Of a DNA stretch of 5,159 nt, positions 1 to 5,159 are shown piece by piece (the stretch's first letter is position 1; each line of letters opens with the position of its first letter). The position numbers were made by a program, and so were the translations under genes. Origin of the DNA: CAYSZB01 sp964435475 (GTDB lineage Bacteria; Chloroflexota; Anaerolineae; Anaerolineales; Anaerolineaceae); NCBI GenBank assembly GCA_964435475.1, contig CAYSZB010000112.1, positions 1 through 5,159 on the forward strand, given 5' to 3'. The notes under the pieces were generated by a model that was given only the letters and a program-made list of their open reading frames with translations, made no database searches and had not been told where the DNA came from.

Positions 1-134
1 GCCGCGATCAGCCCCTCATTCAGCAATTTTTCGGGGCTGGTGCCCTCAGCAAGGGCGCTTTCAAGCCCAGCCCTCACGCTGTCACTGTCTCCGTTGATCA
101 CCCCGGCATAGATCAAATTTATCTTGTCTGTCAT
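1..134 (-). CDS. Corrinoid (B12-binding) protein, N-terminal fragment
   Basis: This is the start of a gene reading leftwards out of the window; only 44 codons are present. The peptide begins MTDKINLIYAGVINGDSD and continues with a helical stretch ending in LLNEGLIA. An acidic, helical N-terminus followed by a (L/I)NEGLIAGM-like segment is characteristic of the B12-binding_2 cap domain of small corrinoid proteins (MtaC/MtbC/MttC type and relatives), which carry a methyl group on cobalamin between a substrate-specific methyltransferase and an acceptor methyltransferase in the cytoplasm. The cobalamin-binding DxHxxG motif would lie beyond the window edge and cannot be checked. The ATG at 132-134 is preceded by GAGGT at suitable spacing, which supports the start. 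The gene is divergent from RNase J. Its methyl donor cannot be inferred without the neighbouring genes. Confidence 0.72.
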   Translation of the reverse strand, partial: MTDKINLIYAGVINGDSDSVRAGLESALAEGTSPEKLLNEGLIA

Positions 135-162
135 CGTTACCTCATTGTTCTAGTAAACTCAT

Positions 163-191
163 ATTATAAATGGCTGGCATGAAAAATAGCA
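163..191 (-). promoter_or_regulatory. Possible promoter of the corrinoid-protein gene
   Basis: The minus strand carries a perfect TATAAT at 163-168, about 29 bases before the start codon. At 17-base spacing the -35 position (186-191) reads TGCTAT, which does not resemble TTGACA, so only the -10 box supports this call. An activator-dependent promoter, or chance AT-richness, would look the same. Confidence 0.3.
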
Positions 192-216
192 TAGATCGAT
201 CAATTTGGTAATCCCC

Positions 217-232
217 GCAACAATATGGTTGC
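217..232. promoter_or_regulatory. Near-palindrome upstream of the RNase J promoter, possible operator
   Basis: A 16-base near-perfect dyad: arms GCAAC (217-221) and GTTGC (228-232), with 7 of 8 positions matching through the centre. It lies 8 bases upstream of the -35 box of the RNase J promoter and between the two divergent genes, a common place for a regulator binding site. A short dyad like this could also be chance. Confidence 0.25.
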
Positions 233-240
233 TGCAAAGT

Positions 241-269
241 TTGACAGACCCCCATGCCTATGCTATACT
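241..269 (+). promoter_or_regulatory. Sigma-70 promoter of the RNase J gene
   Basis: A consensus -35 hexamer TTGACA (241-246) is followed by a 17-base spacer and TATACT (264-269), one mismatch from TATAAT. The bases TG at 261-262 provide an extended -10 (TGnTATACT). Transcription would begin near 276, giving an untranslated leader of about 185 bases before the RNase J start codon. The match to the housekeeping consensus implies a strong constitutive promoter, so any control of this gene would probably act on the leader. Confidence 0.8.
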
Positions 270-362
270 TCGCCAGGTTTTATAGAATGACCGGCCGTTT
301 ATGGCCATGTGACAAAAATTTATAAGATTGTATCTGAACAGATCGTCCCGTTAAATTCGAAC

Positions 363-400
363 ATCCCCGGCCGGCATCCAACCTGTGGGGATATTTTTTT
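363..400 (+). terminator. Terminator-like hairpin inside the RNase J leader (candidate attenuator)
   Basis: ATCCCC (363-368) pairs perfectly with GGGGAT (387-392), followed by an A and seven T (394-400), the outline of an intrinsic terminator placed after the promoter and 61 bases before the start codon. The 18-base loop is larger than usual, so strength is doubtful. The 3' arm can instead pair downstream: GTGGG (385-389) with CCCAC (406-410) plus GAT/ATC, leaving the T-run in a loop. That is how an antiterminator would look. Confidence 0.4.
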
Positions 401-426
401 ATCCACCCACTATAATTAAATAATAA

Positions 427-445
427 CAGGGTTCTATATACCCTG
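427..445 (+). promoter_or_regulatory. Hairpin next to the RNase J ribosome binding site
   Basis: CAGGGT (427-432) and ACCCTG (440-445) form a perfect 6-bp stem with a 7-base AU-rich loop. It ends six bases before the AAGGA Shine-Dalgarno sequence (452-456), which itself is 5 bases from the ATG. The hairpin does not hide the ribosome binding site; it could protect the transcript or serve as a binding site. Confidence 0.4.
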
Positions 446-461
446 ACTGTAAAGGAAAAAC

Positions 462-2099
462 ATGAAAACAAAAACATTAAAGATCATCCCCCTGGGCGGC
501 CTCGGTGAGGTTGGCAAGAACATGACCGTCTACGAATACGGCAATGATATCCTGGTGGTGGATGCAGGTATGATGTTCCCCGACAACGACATGATCGGCA
601 TCGATTACATCATTCCTGATTTTGAATATCTAAAAAGAAATGCCAACCGTGTGCGCGGCATCATCATCACCCATGGTCACGAAGACCATACCGGTGCCAT
701 TTCACACGTCCTGGAAGCGATCAATGCTCCCATCTATGCCACCCCCCTCACCCGCGGGTTGATCGAGGTCAAGCTTGCCAAGCGCGGCTTTACCAATCGT
801 GTCGACCTCCGCACGATCCATGCCGGGGATACCCTCCAGATCGGCCAATTCAAGATCGAAGCCTTTCACGTCTGCCATTCCATCCCGGATGGCATCGGCT
901 TGGGCATCGAAACACCCGCCGGGCTGGTAGTGCATACCGGTGATTACAAATTTGACCACACCCCCGTGGATAACTGGCCCACCGACTATGCCAAACTGGC
1001 AGAGTTTGCCCGCCGCGGCACCCTGGCTCTCCTGGCCGACTCGACCAATGCTGAACGTCCCGGTTGGACCCCCTCCGAGCGGGTCATCGACAGCGCATTC
1101 GATCGTGTTTTCCAGGATGCCAAAGGACGGATCATCGTTGCCACCTTTGCCTCCCTGATCTCGCGCATGGAACAGGTGGTCAACGCCGCTGCAAAATACA
1201 ACCGCAAGGTCGCCTTTGTCGGCATGAGCATGACCGAAAACGTCAAAATTGCCGAGAAACTGGGTTACCTGAAGTTGAACCCCGAAACAGTGGTTCCCGC
1301 GGATAATGCACTGAACATGAAAGACGAAAAGGTCGTCCTGATGGTCACCGGCTCGCAAGGCGAACCCTCTTCCATCCTGGGCAGGCTGGCAACAGGCTCC
1401 AACAAGCGCTTTGACATCAAGGCTGGCGACACGGTCGTGTTGTCTTCTCATCCCATCCCGGGTAACGAAGAAATGGTCTATCGCATGGTCAATAAGCTGC
1501 TGGCACAAGGCGCGGACGTGATCTATGAAGCTGTTGCTCCCGTGCATGTCTCAGGGCATGCCAGCCAGGAGGAGATCAAACTCTTATTACACCTGGTGCA
1601 CCCAAAGTTCCTGGTGCCCATCCATGGCGAATTACGCATGCTAAAACAACATGCCAAGCTGGCTATGGAGGTTGGAGTGCCACATGAGAACATCGCCCTG
1701 GTCGGTAACGGGCAGGTGATCGAGTTCACAGATGGCAAGATGTCTCTTGGCGAACGCATCCCCGGTGGTTACGTCTTTGTCGATGGCAGTGGGGTGGGTG
1801 ATGTGGATCGCTCGGTCATGCGCGAACGTGAAGCCCTGGGCACCAACGGCATCGTCCTGGTCAATCTCAGGGTCAACAAGGGTTCCGGCGTGCTGATCGA
1901 TACCGAGATCATCTCACGGGGCTTTGTGGCAGATGATGAGGCAGGCACTTTGTTTGCTTCTCTGCGCAGCAAAATCAGCAAACAGGTCACCAGTTCCGAC
2001 GGCAGCCTCAAGCAGGACATCCAGAACCTGGTCAAATCATTTTTATATGAAGAAACCAAGCGCCGCCCGGAAGTGTTCATCAATATCTCGCGGCTGTAA
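462..2099 (+). CDS. rnj: Ribonuclease J
   Basis: Complete 545-residue RNase J, close to the usual ~555. It is a zinc-dependent endoribonuclease and 5'-3' exoribonuclease that matures rRNA and degrades mRNA in the cytoplasm. The N-terminal metallo-beta-lactamase domain shows HGHEDH at residues 71-76, His139 in CHSIPD and Asp161 in HTGDYKFD. The beta-CASP domain (roughly 205-350) carries TFAS (228-231) and the phosphate-binding MVTGSQGEP (294-302). The lactamase fold then resumes with SGHAS (364-368) and PIHGE (386-390, His388). The C-terminal domain (about 445-545) is present, ending in the conserved ETKRRP segment, so the enzyme is not truncated. Residues 229-235 read FASLISR where Bacillus RNase J1 has FASNIHR. 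AAGGA lies 5 bases before the ATG. The gene appears monocistronic from the consensus promoter at 241-269; what follows it is lost in the assembly gap 28 bases on. Confidence 0.97.
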   Translation: MKTKTLKIIPLGGLGEVGKNMTVYEYGNDILVVDAGMMFPDNDMIGIDYIIPDFEYLKRNANRVRGIIITHGHEDHTGAISHVLEAINAPIYATPLTRGLIEVKLAKRGFTNRVDLRTIHAGDTLQIGQFKIEAFHVCHSIPDGIGLGIETPAGLVVHTGDYKFDHTPVDNWPTDYAKLAEFARRGTLALLADSTNAERPGWTPSERVIDSAFDRVFQDAKGRIIVATFASLISRMEQVVNAAAKYNRKVAFVGMSMTENVKIAEKLGYLKLNPETVVPADNALNMKDEKVVLMVTGSQGEPSSILGRLATGSNKRFDIKAGDTVVLSSHPIPGNEEMVYRMVNKLLAQGADVIYEAVAPVHVSGHASQEEIKLLLHLVHPKFLVPIHGELRMLKQHAKLAMEVGVPHENIALVGNGQVIEFTDGKMSLGERIPGGYVFVDGSGVGDVDRSVMREREALGTNGIVLVNLRVNKGSGVLIDTEIISRGFVADDEAGTLFASLRSKISKQVTSSDGSLKQDIQNLVKSFLYEETKRRPEVFINISRL

Positions 2100-2127
2100 T
2101 CGGTTTAAAGATCATCAAGACGCCTGG

Positions 2128-2227
2128 NNNNNNNNNNNNNNNNNNNNNNNNNNNNNNNNNNNNNNNNNNNNNNNNNNNNNNNNNNNNNNNNNNNNNNNNN
2201 NNNNNNNNNNNNNNNNNNNNNNNNNNN
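2128..2227. other. Assembly gap (100 N)
   Basis: Exactly 100 N, the customary placeholder for a scaffold gap of unknown length. The true distance between RNase J and the peptidase gene is therefore unknown and a gene could be missing. Only 28 bases follow the RNase J stop codon before the gap, so its terminator is not visible. The 62 bases right of the gap (2228-2289) hold no gene I can recognise. Confidence 0.95.
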
Positions 2228-2289
2228 ATAGATCGCACGTTCGCTGCACATGTACCCTGCTTGCGAAACTGGTTAACATTTATTTGGAA

Positions 2290-2377
2290 GTAGGGTGGTG
2301 TTGACATCAGGAAGAATGATCCGGTTGGTGACAAAAAATATCCGTCCTAACTTTGTTTGACCTCAACACCACCCTAC
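2290..2377. repeat. 88-bp palindromic element with 15-bp perfect inverted repeats
   Basis: The left arm GTAGGGTGGTGTTGA (2290-2304) is the exact reverse complement of the right arm (2363-2377), with 58 bases between. The match continues inwards after a 2-base mismatch (TCA 2307-2309 with TGA 2358-2360), and a further inner pairing ACAAA/TTTGT (2331-2335, 2352-2356) is possible. The dinucleotide TA lies at both outer ends (2291-2292 and 2375-2376), as it would for a MITE mobilised by an IS630/Tc1-type transposase that duplicates TA. It has no coding capacity. No T-run follows the right arm, so a simple intrinsic terminator is less likely. A regulatory stem or a family of intergenic repeats are alternatives. 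Confidence 0.55.
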
Positions 2378-2432
2378 ATCAACTTTATTGCCCCTGACAA
2401 ATAGGTCAAAGGCATTCCGCCGTTTTCTGGGG

Positions 2433-2438
2433 TAAAAT
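2433..2438 (+). promoter_or_regulatory. Possible -10 box for the M48 peptidase gene
   Basis: TAAAAT at 2433-2438 lies 38 bases before the start codon, a good position for a -10 box. The -35 region (about 2409-2415, AAGGCAT) matches TTGACA poorly, so this is tentative. No better candidate is seen between the inverted repeat and the gene. Confidence 0.3.
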
Positions 2439-2476
2439 TCTTTGAAAGACATACCTCGCCCAATTGGAGGGAAATA

Positions 2477-3292
2477 ATGTACCGATCAACAGCCTACCGT
2501 TATCCCAATGAGACCCTCATCCTGGCGGTCACGATCATCCTCGTCTTGCTGGTTGTGCTGATCGCTGCCACCGCCACCTTCTGCGTGGCTGGCATCATTA
2601 TTATCGCCATGCTGGTCATGGCAGTGCTTGCCAACCGTTCCCATCACCAGGCACTGATGCGCCAGGCTTACCAGGTCAGATCAGATAATCTCCCTGAACT
2701 GTATGCGGTGGCTGCCACCGCCCACAAGCGTTTACAACCCGGGCAGATCGAACTTTATCTTCTAAAAGACAAGGCGCTCAACGCCTACACCTTTGGCCTG
2801 GGCGACCCCAAGGTGATCGTGGTCTATGATTCGCTCCTCAGGGTGATGGACCGGGACGAAATGGCGTTCATCATCGGTCACGAGATGGGTCATGTGGCGC
2901 TCAGTCACACCTGGCTGAACACCCTGTTGGGTGGCATGGCAGGGGTGCCTGCCCCCTTTGGCGCCGCGGTGATCCTCTACACGGCTTTCCGCTCCTGGAA
3001 CCGCAACTGCGAATTCTCTGCCGATCGTGCCGGCCTGCTGGCCTGTGGCAGCCTCAATAAGGGGATCTCAGCGTTGGTCAAGTTGGTTGCGCCCAACCTG
3101 CGTTCCCAGGCTGATTTTGACCGGGCCATGACGATGATCGATGCCCAGGATGACTATATCGGCAACCAGTTGGGGGAACTCTTCCAATCACACCCCATGG
3201 TCATCCGCCGTATCAATCAGCTGCGTGAATACGCAGCGTCCCCTACCTACAAAAACCTGCAGGCGGCGATGAACAAAAACCTCTCGGCTTGA
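2477..3292 (+). CDS. M48 family membrane-bound zinc metallopeptidase
   Basis: Complete 271-residue protein of the M48 (HtpX/Ste24-related) family. Members of the family cleave peptide bonds in or near the membrane, and HtpX takes part in membrane-protein quality control; the substrate here is unknown. A hydrophobic block at about residues 14-52 is long enough for two membrane helices, and a third hydrophobic stretch lies near 150-171. The zinc site is HEMGH (135-139, with Glu136 as catalytic base), and the third ligand is probably Glu179 in CEFSADRAG. NAYTFGLGDPK (102-112) and the late SHPMVIRRINQL (238-249) are family signatures. It is a little shorter than HtpX (about 290) and has no extra domain. 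TGGAGGG at 2465-2471 is 5 bases before the ATG, which fixes the start. It converges on the acetyltransferase gene with 13 bases between stop codons, and no terminator is visible between them. Confidence 0.93.
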   Translation: MYRSTAYRYPNETLILAVTIILVLLVVLIAATATFCVAGIIIIAMLVMAVLANRSHHQALMRQAYQVRSDNLPELYAVAATAHKRLQPGQIELYLLKDKALNAYTFGLGDPKVIVVYDSLLRVMDRDEMAFIIGHEMGHVALSHTWLNTLLGGMAGVPAPFGAAVILYTAFRSWNRNCEFSADRAGLLACGSLNKGISALVKLVAPNLRSQADFDRAMTMIDAQDDYIGNQLGELFQSHPMVIRRINQLREYAASPTYKNLQAAMNKNLSA

Positions 3293-3305
3293 GTTGGGCT
3301 GAAAA

Positions 3306-4631
3306 TCAGGAGATCGGCCAGAGGTTCGAAGCTTTCTTCGGAAAGAGCGTCTCCAACAGCAGGCGGGTTTCATCCGTTCCGTTGACCAGGACATCCGTAA
3401 AGGCATGGCGAAGTTCAGCCAGGGTGCGCCAGCCAAATACCAGCTGCAAAAAGGTCAGGCCCGGGAACTCCGCGTTACAGTCTTTCAACCCTTTTCCCTC
3501 CAGGTTTTCAGCCGCAACCAGTTTTCCATCCTGGAAGGTCAGTTTCAACCCGCTACGGTAAAAACTTAGTGAGATCGCCCCTGTGTACGAGCAAAGGAGG
3601 CTGTTCTCCAGGCGGGTATTCAACGCCGGGGAAATGTGCACCAGGAACTTTGCCAGGTCAGGCACCCGCAAGTACCAGGCATAGGATGAACGTATACGGG
3701 GTAGGTACTCGCCATACACCTGGTAGACCGGGTGCTCCTCGCCCAGCCAAAAACCAAAGGCCTGTTGTTTTAAGTTCTGCTCTTTGGCCTGTTGCTCGCC
3801 CAGTTGCCACACCCAGCGTACGACCGCCGGGGTGATCTTAAACCAATTGGCACCTTTGACCAGCTCATAGGCTGTGATGGCGATCATATTGCGCCACTTG
3901 ACCCCCGGCACAGCCAAAAACCCTAATAACTTACCTTCCAGGTCTTCGATCATATACAGCAGGCGGGCATTAATATTCAGGGGAAGCTTGCCCTCCAGTT
4001 CGTAGTGCCAGAGTTCCTCGGTCCAAATAGTTGACACTTCGTCCCTCTGGCAGCCCTCATTGTAGAGTTTATTGATAAATGGGATATCGATGAGGGTTGC
4101 CTTCCGTATGACATAGTTTTCTTCCTCGTCTGCCTTGAGGGCAACCACCCCGGGGATGTAACCCGCCCTTCCTCCATCCAGGTTCATCGTCATCTCGTAG
4201 CCAAATTGACGGTAATACCAGGGGATACCGGTGATCGCCTGAACCAGCTCGCCGCGTTCAGCACTCCACTGGTGGATCACATCGAACTGCTGCCTGACCA
4301 GGCCCTTGCCGCGGTATTCAGGCAGTGTCCCCACCAGTTCCGGTCTGCCCACACCAAATGGAATCCCTTCATATGACCAGGTTTGGGATATGAGGTTCAT
4401 GGTGGAGACGATCTTGCCGCTTTGGGTATCCTCGACTACGGTAAAATCATCCACTTTGAAATTGGGGTGCTCACCGCTCATCAGGTCGCGCGTCCAGGCA
4501 TCCAGCCCGATGGCATCCATTTCATCCTCAGCGTGGATCGTCTTGTTGAATGACACCAACTCTTCCAGGTCATCACGGTTTGAGCGGCGCAACACCAGCC
4601 CCTCACCCAGGTCTTTTATTATCACTTTCAT
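3306..4631 (-). CDS. Eis-like GNAT family N-acetyltransferase with SCP2-like C-terminal domain
   Basis: Complete 441-residue cytoplasmic acyltransferase. Residues about 10-165 form a GNAT domain: ELVGTLPEYRGKGLVRQQF (98-116) contains the RGKG acetyl-CoA pyrophosphate loop, and YYRQFGYE (139-146) is the late GNAT signature. Tyr140 aligns by eye with the general acid Tyr126 of mycobacterial Eis. A second, degenerate GNAT-like domain spans about 172-320. Residues about 330-441 resemble the sterol-carrier-protein-2 fold (GAISLSFYRSGLKLTFQDGK at 351-370). This three-part order and the 400-residue-class length are those of the Eis family, which transfers acetyl from acetyl-CoA to amines, including aminoglycosides in some members. 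The natural substrate here cannot be told from sequence, and resistance should not be assumed. GGGAG (4639-4643) precedes the ATG by 7 bases. The gene has its own probable promoter and lies downstream of the FmdB gene's terminator. Confidence 0.88.
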   Translation of the reverse strand: MKVIIKDLGEGLVLRRSNRDDLEELVSFNKTIHAEDEMDAIGLDAWTRDLMSGEHPNFKVDDFTVVEDTQSGKIVSTMNLISQTWSYEGIPFGVGRPELVGTLPEYRGKGLVRQQFDVIHQWSAERGELVQAITGIPWYYRQFGYEMTMNLDGGRAGYIPGVVALKADEEENYVIRKATLIDIPFINKLYNEGCQRDEVSTIWTEELWHYELEGKLPLNINARLLYMIEDLEGKLLGFLAVPGVKWRNMIAITAYELVKGANWFKITPAVVRWVWQLGEQQAKEQNLKQQAFGFWLGEEHPVYQVYGEYLPRIRSSYAWYLRVPDLAKFLVHISPALNTRLENSLLCSYTGAISLSFYRSGLKLTFQDGKLVAAENLEGKGLKDCNAEFPGLTFLQLVFGWRTLAELRHAFTDVLVNGTDETRLLLETLFPKKASNLWPIS

Positions 4632-4662
4632 ATGGCATCTCCCTTTGAATTCTTCAATGCCA

Positions 4663-4691
4663 ATTATAACTTTGGATCATCACACTGGATA
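4663..4691 (-). promoter_or_regulatory. Probable promoter of the acetyltransferase gene
   Basis: A perfect TATAAT on the minus strand (4663-4668) lies 31 bases before the acetyltransferase ATG. The -35 position at 17-base spacing (4686-4691) reads TATCCA, only 3 of 6 to consensus. Its place just after the intrinsic terminator of the upstream gene argues for an independent transcription unit. Confidence 0.45.
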
Positions 4692-4696
4692 TGAAT

Positions 4697-4725
4697 AAAA
4701 AAACACACCCTTGATGGGGGTGTGT
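4697..4725 (-). terminator. Intrinsic terminator of the FmdB-family gene
   Basis: On the minus strand, ACACACCC (4718-4725) pairs perfectly with GGGTGTGT (4703-4710) around a 7-base loop, followed by a run of seven T (4697-4703 read as T). It starts 27 bases after the zinc-ribbon stop codon and separates that gene from the acetyltransferase. There is no T-run on the plus-strand side, so it works in one direction. Confidence 0.85.
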
Positions 4726-4752
4726 CGCGGTCAGATCATCCTCAAGACCATG

Positions 4753-5082
4753 TCAACTGCTTTTGTCGGCAGTTTTGGGTTTTTCGCTGGCGGTTGAAGT
4801 TTCCGGTTTGGGTGTTTCGGTCTTGTTGTCTTCTTTTTTATGCTCCGACTTGCTTTCATCGCCGTTTTCGTTCTTGCCCGAAAGATGGGTCTGCCCGGAA
4901 GGCGAACGATGATCGGTGGCATAGAAACCGGAGCCCTTAAAAACGATCCCCACCGGCTGGTAAACCTTGTGCAGCGCAATTTCACCGCACTCCGGGCATA
5001 AGGTGAGCGGTTCATCGGTAAATTTTTGATATTGATCAAAGCGAACGCCACAACTTTCGCAATGATAAGTATATGTTGGCAT
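4753..5082 (-). CDS. FmdB family zinc-ribbon protein
   Basis: Small 109-residue protein. The N-terminus MPTYTYHCESCG is diagnostic of the FmdB/CxxC_CXXC_SSSS putative regulatory family. Two CxxC knuckles, Cys8-Cys11 and Cys29-Cys32, would bind one zinc. GIVFKGSGFYATD (45-57) is the conserved end of the core domain. FmdB was named as a putative regulator of formamidase in Methylophilus, but the biochemical role of most members is unknown; a nucleic-acid or ribosome-associated role is possible but not shown here. Residues 58-109 form a tail rich in Lys, Glu, Ser and Thr, with no hydrophobic core, probably disordered. GGAGG (5093-5097) is 10 bases before the ATG, slightly far but strong. It has its own promoter and an intrinsic terminator, so it appears monocistronic. 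Confidence 0.93.
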   Translation of the reverse strand: MPTYTYHCESCGVRFDQYQKFTDEPLTLCPECGEIALHKVYQPVGIVFKGSGFYATDHRSPSGQTHLSGKNENGDESKSEHKKEDNKTETPKPETSTASEKPKTADKSS

Positions 5083-5111
5083 TAAATACAGTCCTCCAAA
5101 AGACTTGAGAG

Positions 5112-5140
5112 ATTATATTACCACACATCATGCCATGCAA
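5112..5140 (-). promoter_or_regulatory. Promoter of the FmdB-family gene
   Basis: On the minus strand, TTGCAT (5135-5140), an exact 17-base spacer and a perfect TATAAT (5112-5117). The -10 box is 29 bases before the start codon, leaving a short leader that contains the GGAGG ribosome binding site. Confidence 0.6.
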
Positions 5141-5159
5141 GATGCCCGGATACCTTCTA

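Larger units (their letters stand above)
276..461 (+). promoter_or_regulatory. Long structured 5' leader of RNase J
   Basis: About 185 bases between the inferred transcription start and the RNase J ATG, with no convincing ORF. Hand-found pairings: a 7-bp all-GC long-range helix (291-297 with 368-374); within it a 6-bp AU helix (317-322 with 352-357) and a small hairpin (332-335 with 340-343); a terminator-like stem (363-368 with 387-392) followed by seven T; a competing stem (385-392 with 401-410); and a hairpin (427-432 with 440-445) just before the ribosome binding site. I do not recognise a known riboswitch class. RNase E in Escherichia coli autoregulates through its own leader, and a similar feedback on RNase J is a reasonable but unproven reading. 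A TATAAT at 411-416 lacks a matching -35 box. Confidence 0.5.

Noticed and set aside
411..416. TATAAT as a second RNase J promoter
   Set aside because: No -35-like hexamer lies 16-18 bases upstream and the region is AT-rich; the promoter at 241-269 is far better.
280..477. 65-codon minus-strand open frame over the RNase J leader
   Set aside because: It starts inside the RNase J coding region, has no ribosome binding site or recognisable motif, and covers the promoter-proximal leader whose features are better explained as RNA structure.
702..1547. 281-codon open frame on the minus strand inside RNase J
   Set aside because: It lies wholly antisense to a clearly conserved protein, has no recognisable domain and an unusual His/Asp/Gly-rich composition typical of the complement of a GC-biased gene.
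2301..2306. TTGACA as a -35 box within the palindromic element
   Set aside because: Nothing resembling a -10 box lies at 16-18 bases downstream (the sequence there is GTTGGT), so it is not called a promoter.
1924..2334. Open frames on both strands running through the N gap
   Set aside because: They are translated across unknown bases as X and overlap the RNase J 3' end; there is no real evidence of coding.
3306..4631. Calling the acetyltransferase an aminoglycoside resistance gene
   Set aside because: Eis-like architecture alone does not show aminoglycoside activity; most environmental family members have unknown substrates.
4731..5051. 106-codon minus-strand frame overlapping the FmdB gene
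   Set aside because: It is an alternative frame of a gene with clear FmdB signatures; its basic, Pro/Arg/Lys-rich translation is what an out-of-frame reading gives.

Overview
The window reads as an ordinary chromosomal stretch of a bacterium, probably Chloroflexota class Anaerolineae. That placement is inferred from protein character (a Chloroflexota-like RNase J, an M48 peptidase with the NAYTFGLGDPK signature, an Eis-like acetyltransferase with an SCP2 tail, an FmdB zinc ribbon) and moderate GC; no marker gene proves it. A run of 100 N at 2128-2227 shows this is draft or metagenomic assembly and that the distance between the two plus-strand genes is not known.

Layout. At the left edge the first 44 codons of a corrinoid (B12-binding) protein run leftwards out of the window. 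A 327-base divergent intergenic region follows. It holds a near-consensus sigma-70 promoter (TTGACA, 17-base spacer, TATACT with extended -10) and a leader of about 185 bases in front of ribonuclease J. The leader can form a terminator-like hairpin with a U-tract, a competing stem that would hide that U-tract, and a hairpin next to the ribosome binding site. RNase J (545 aa) is complete, with all expected metal ligands. After the gap comes a non-coding stretch with a 15-bp perfect inverted repeat around a 58-base centre, then a complete membrane-anchored M48 metallopeptidase. It converges, with only 13 bases between stop codons, on a minus-strand Eis-like GNAT acetyltransferase. Upstream of that gene is a small FmdB-type zinc-ribbon gene on the same strand, separated from it by a clear intrinsic terminator and with its own promoter.

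The genes do not form an obvious pathway or operon. Each appears to have its own promoter, so this looks like housekeeping and small regulatory or modification genes placed side by side. I see no defence system, CRISPR array, phage module, tRNA or rRNA. The two places with unexplained structure are the RNase J leader, a candidate attenuator or autoregulatory RNA, and the palindromic element at 2290-2377, a candidate MITE-like or regulatory repeat.
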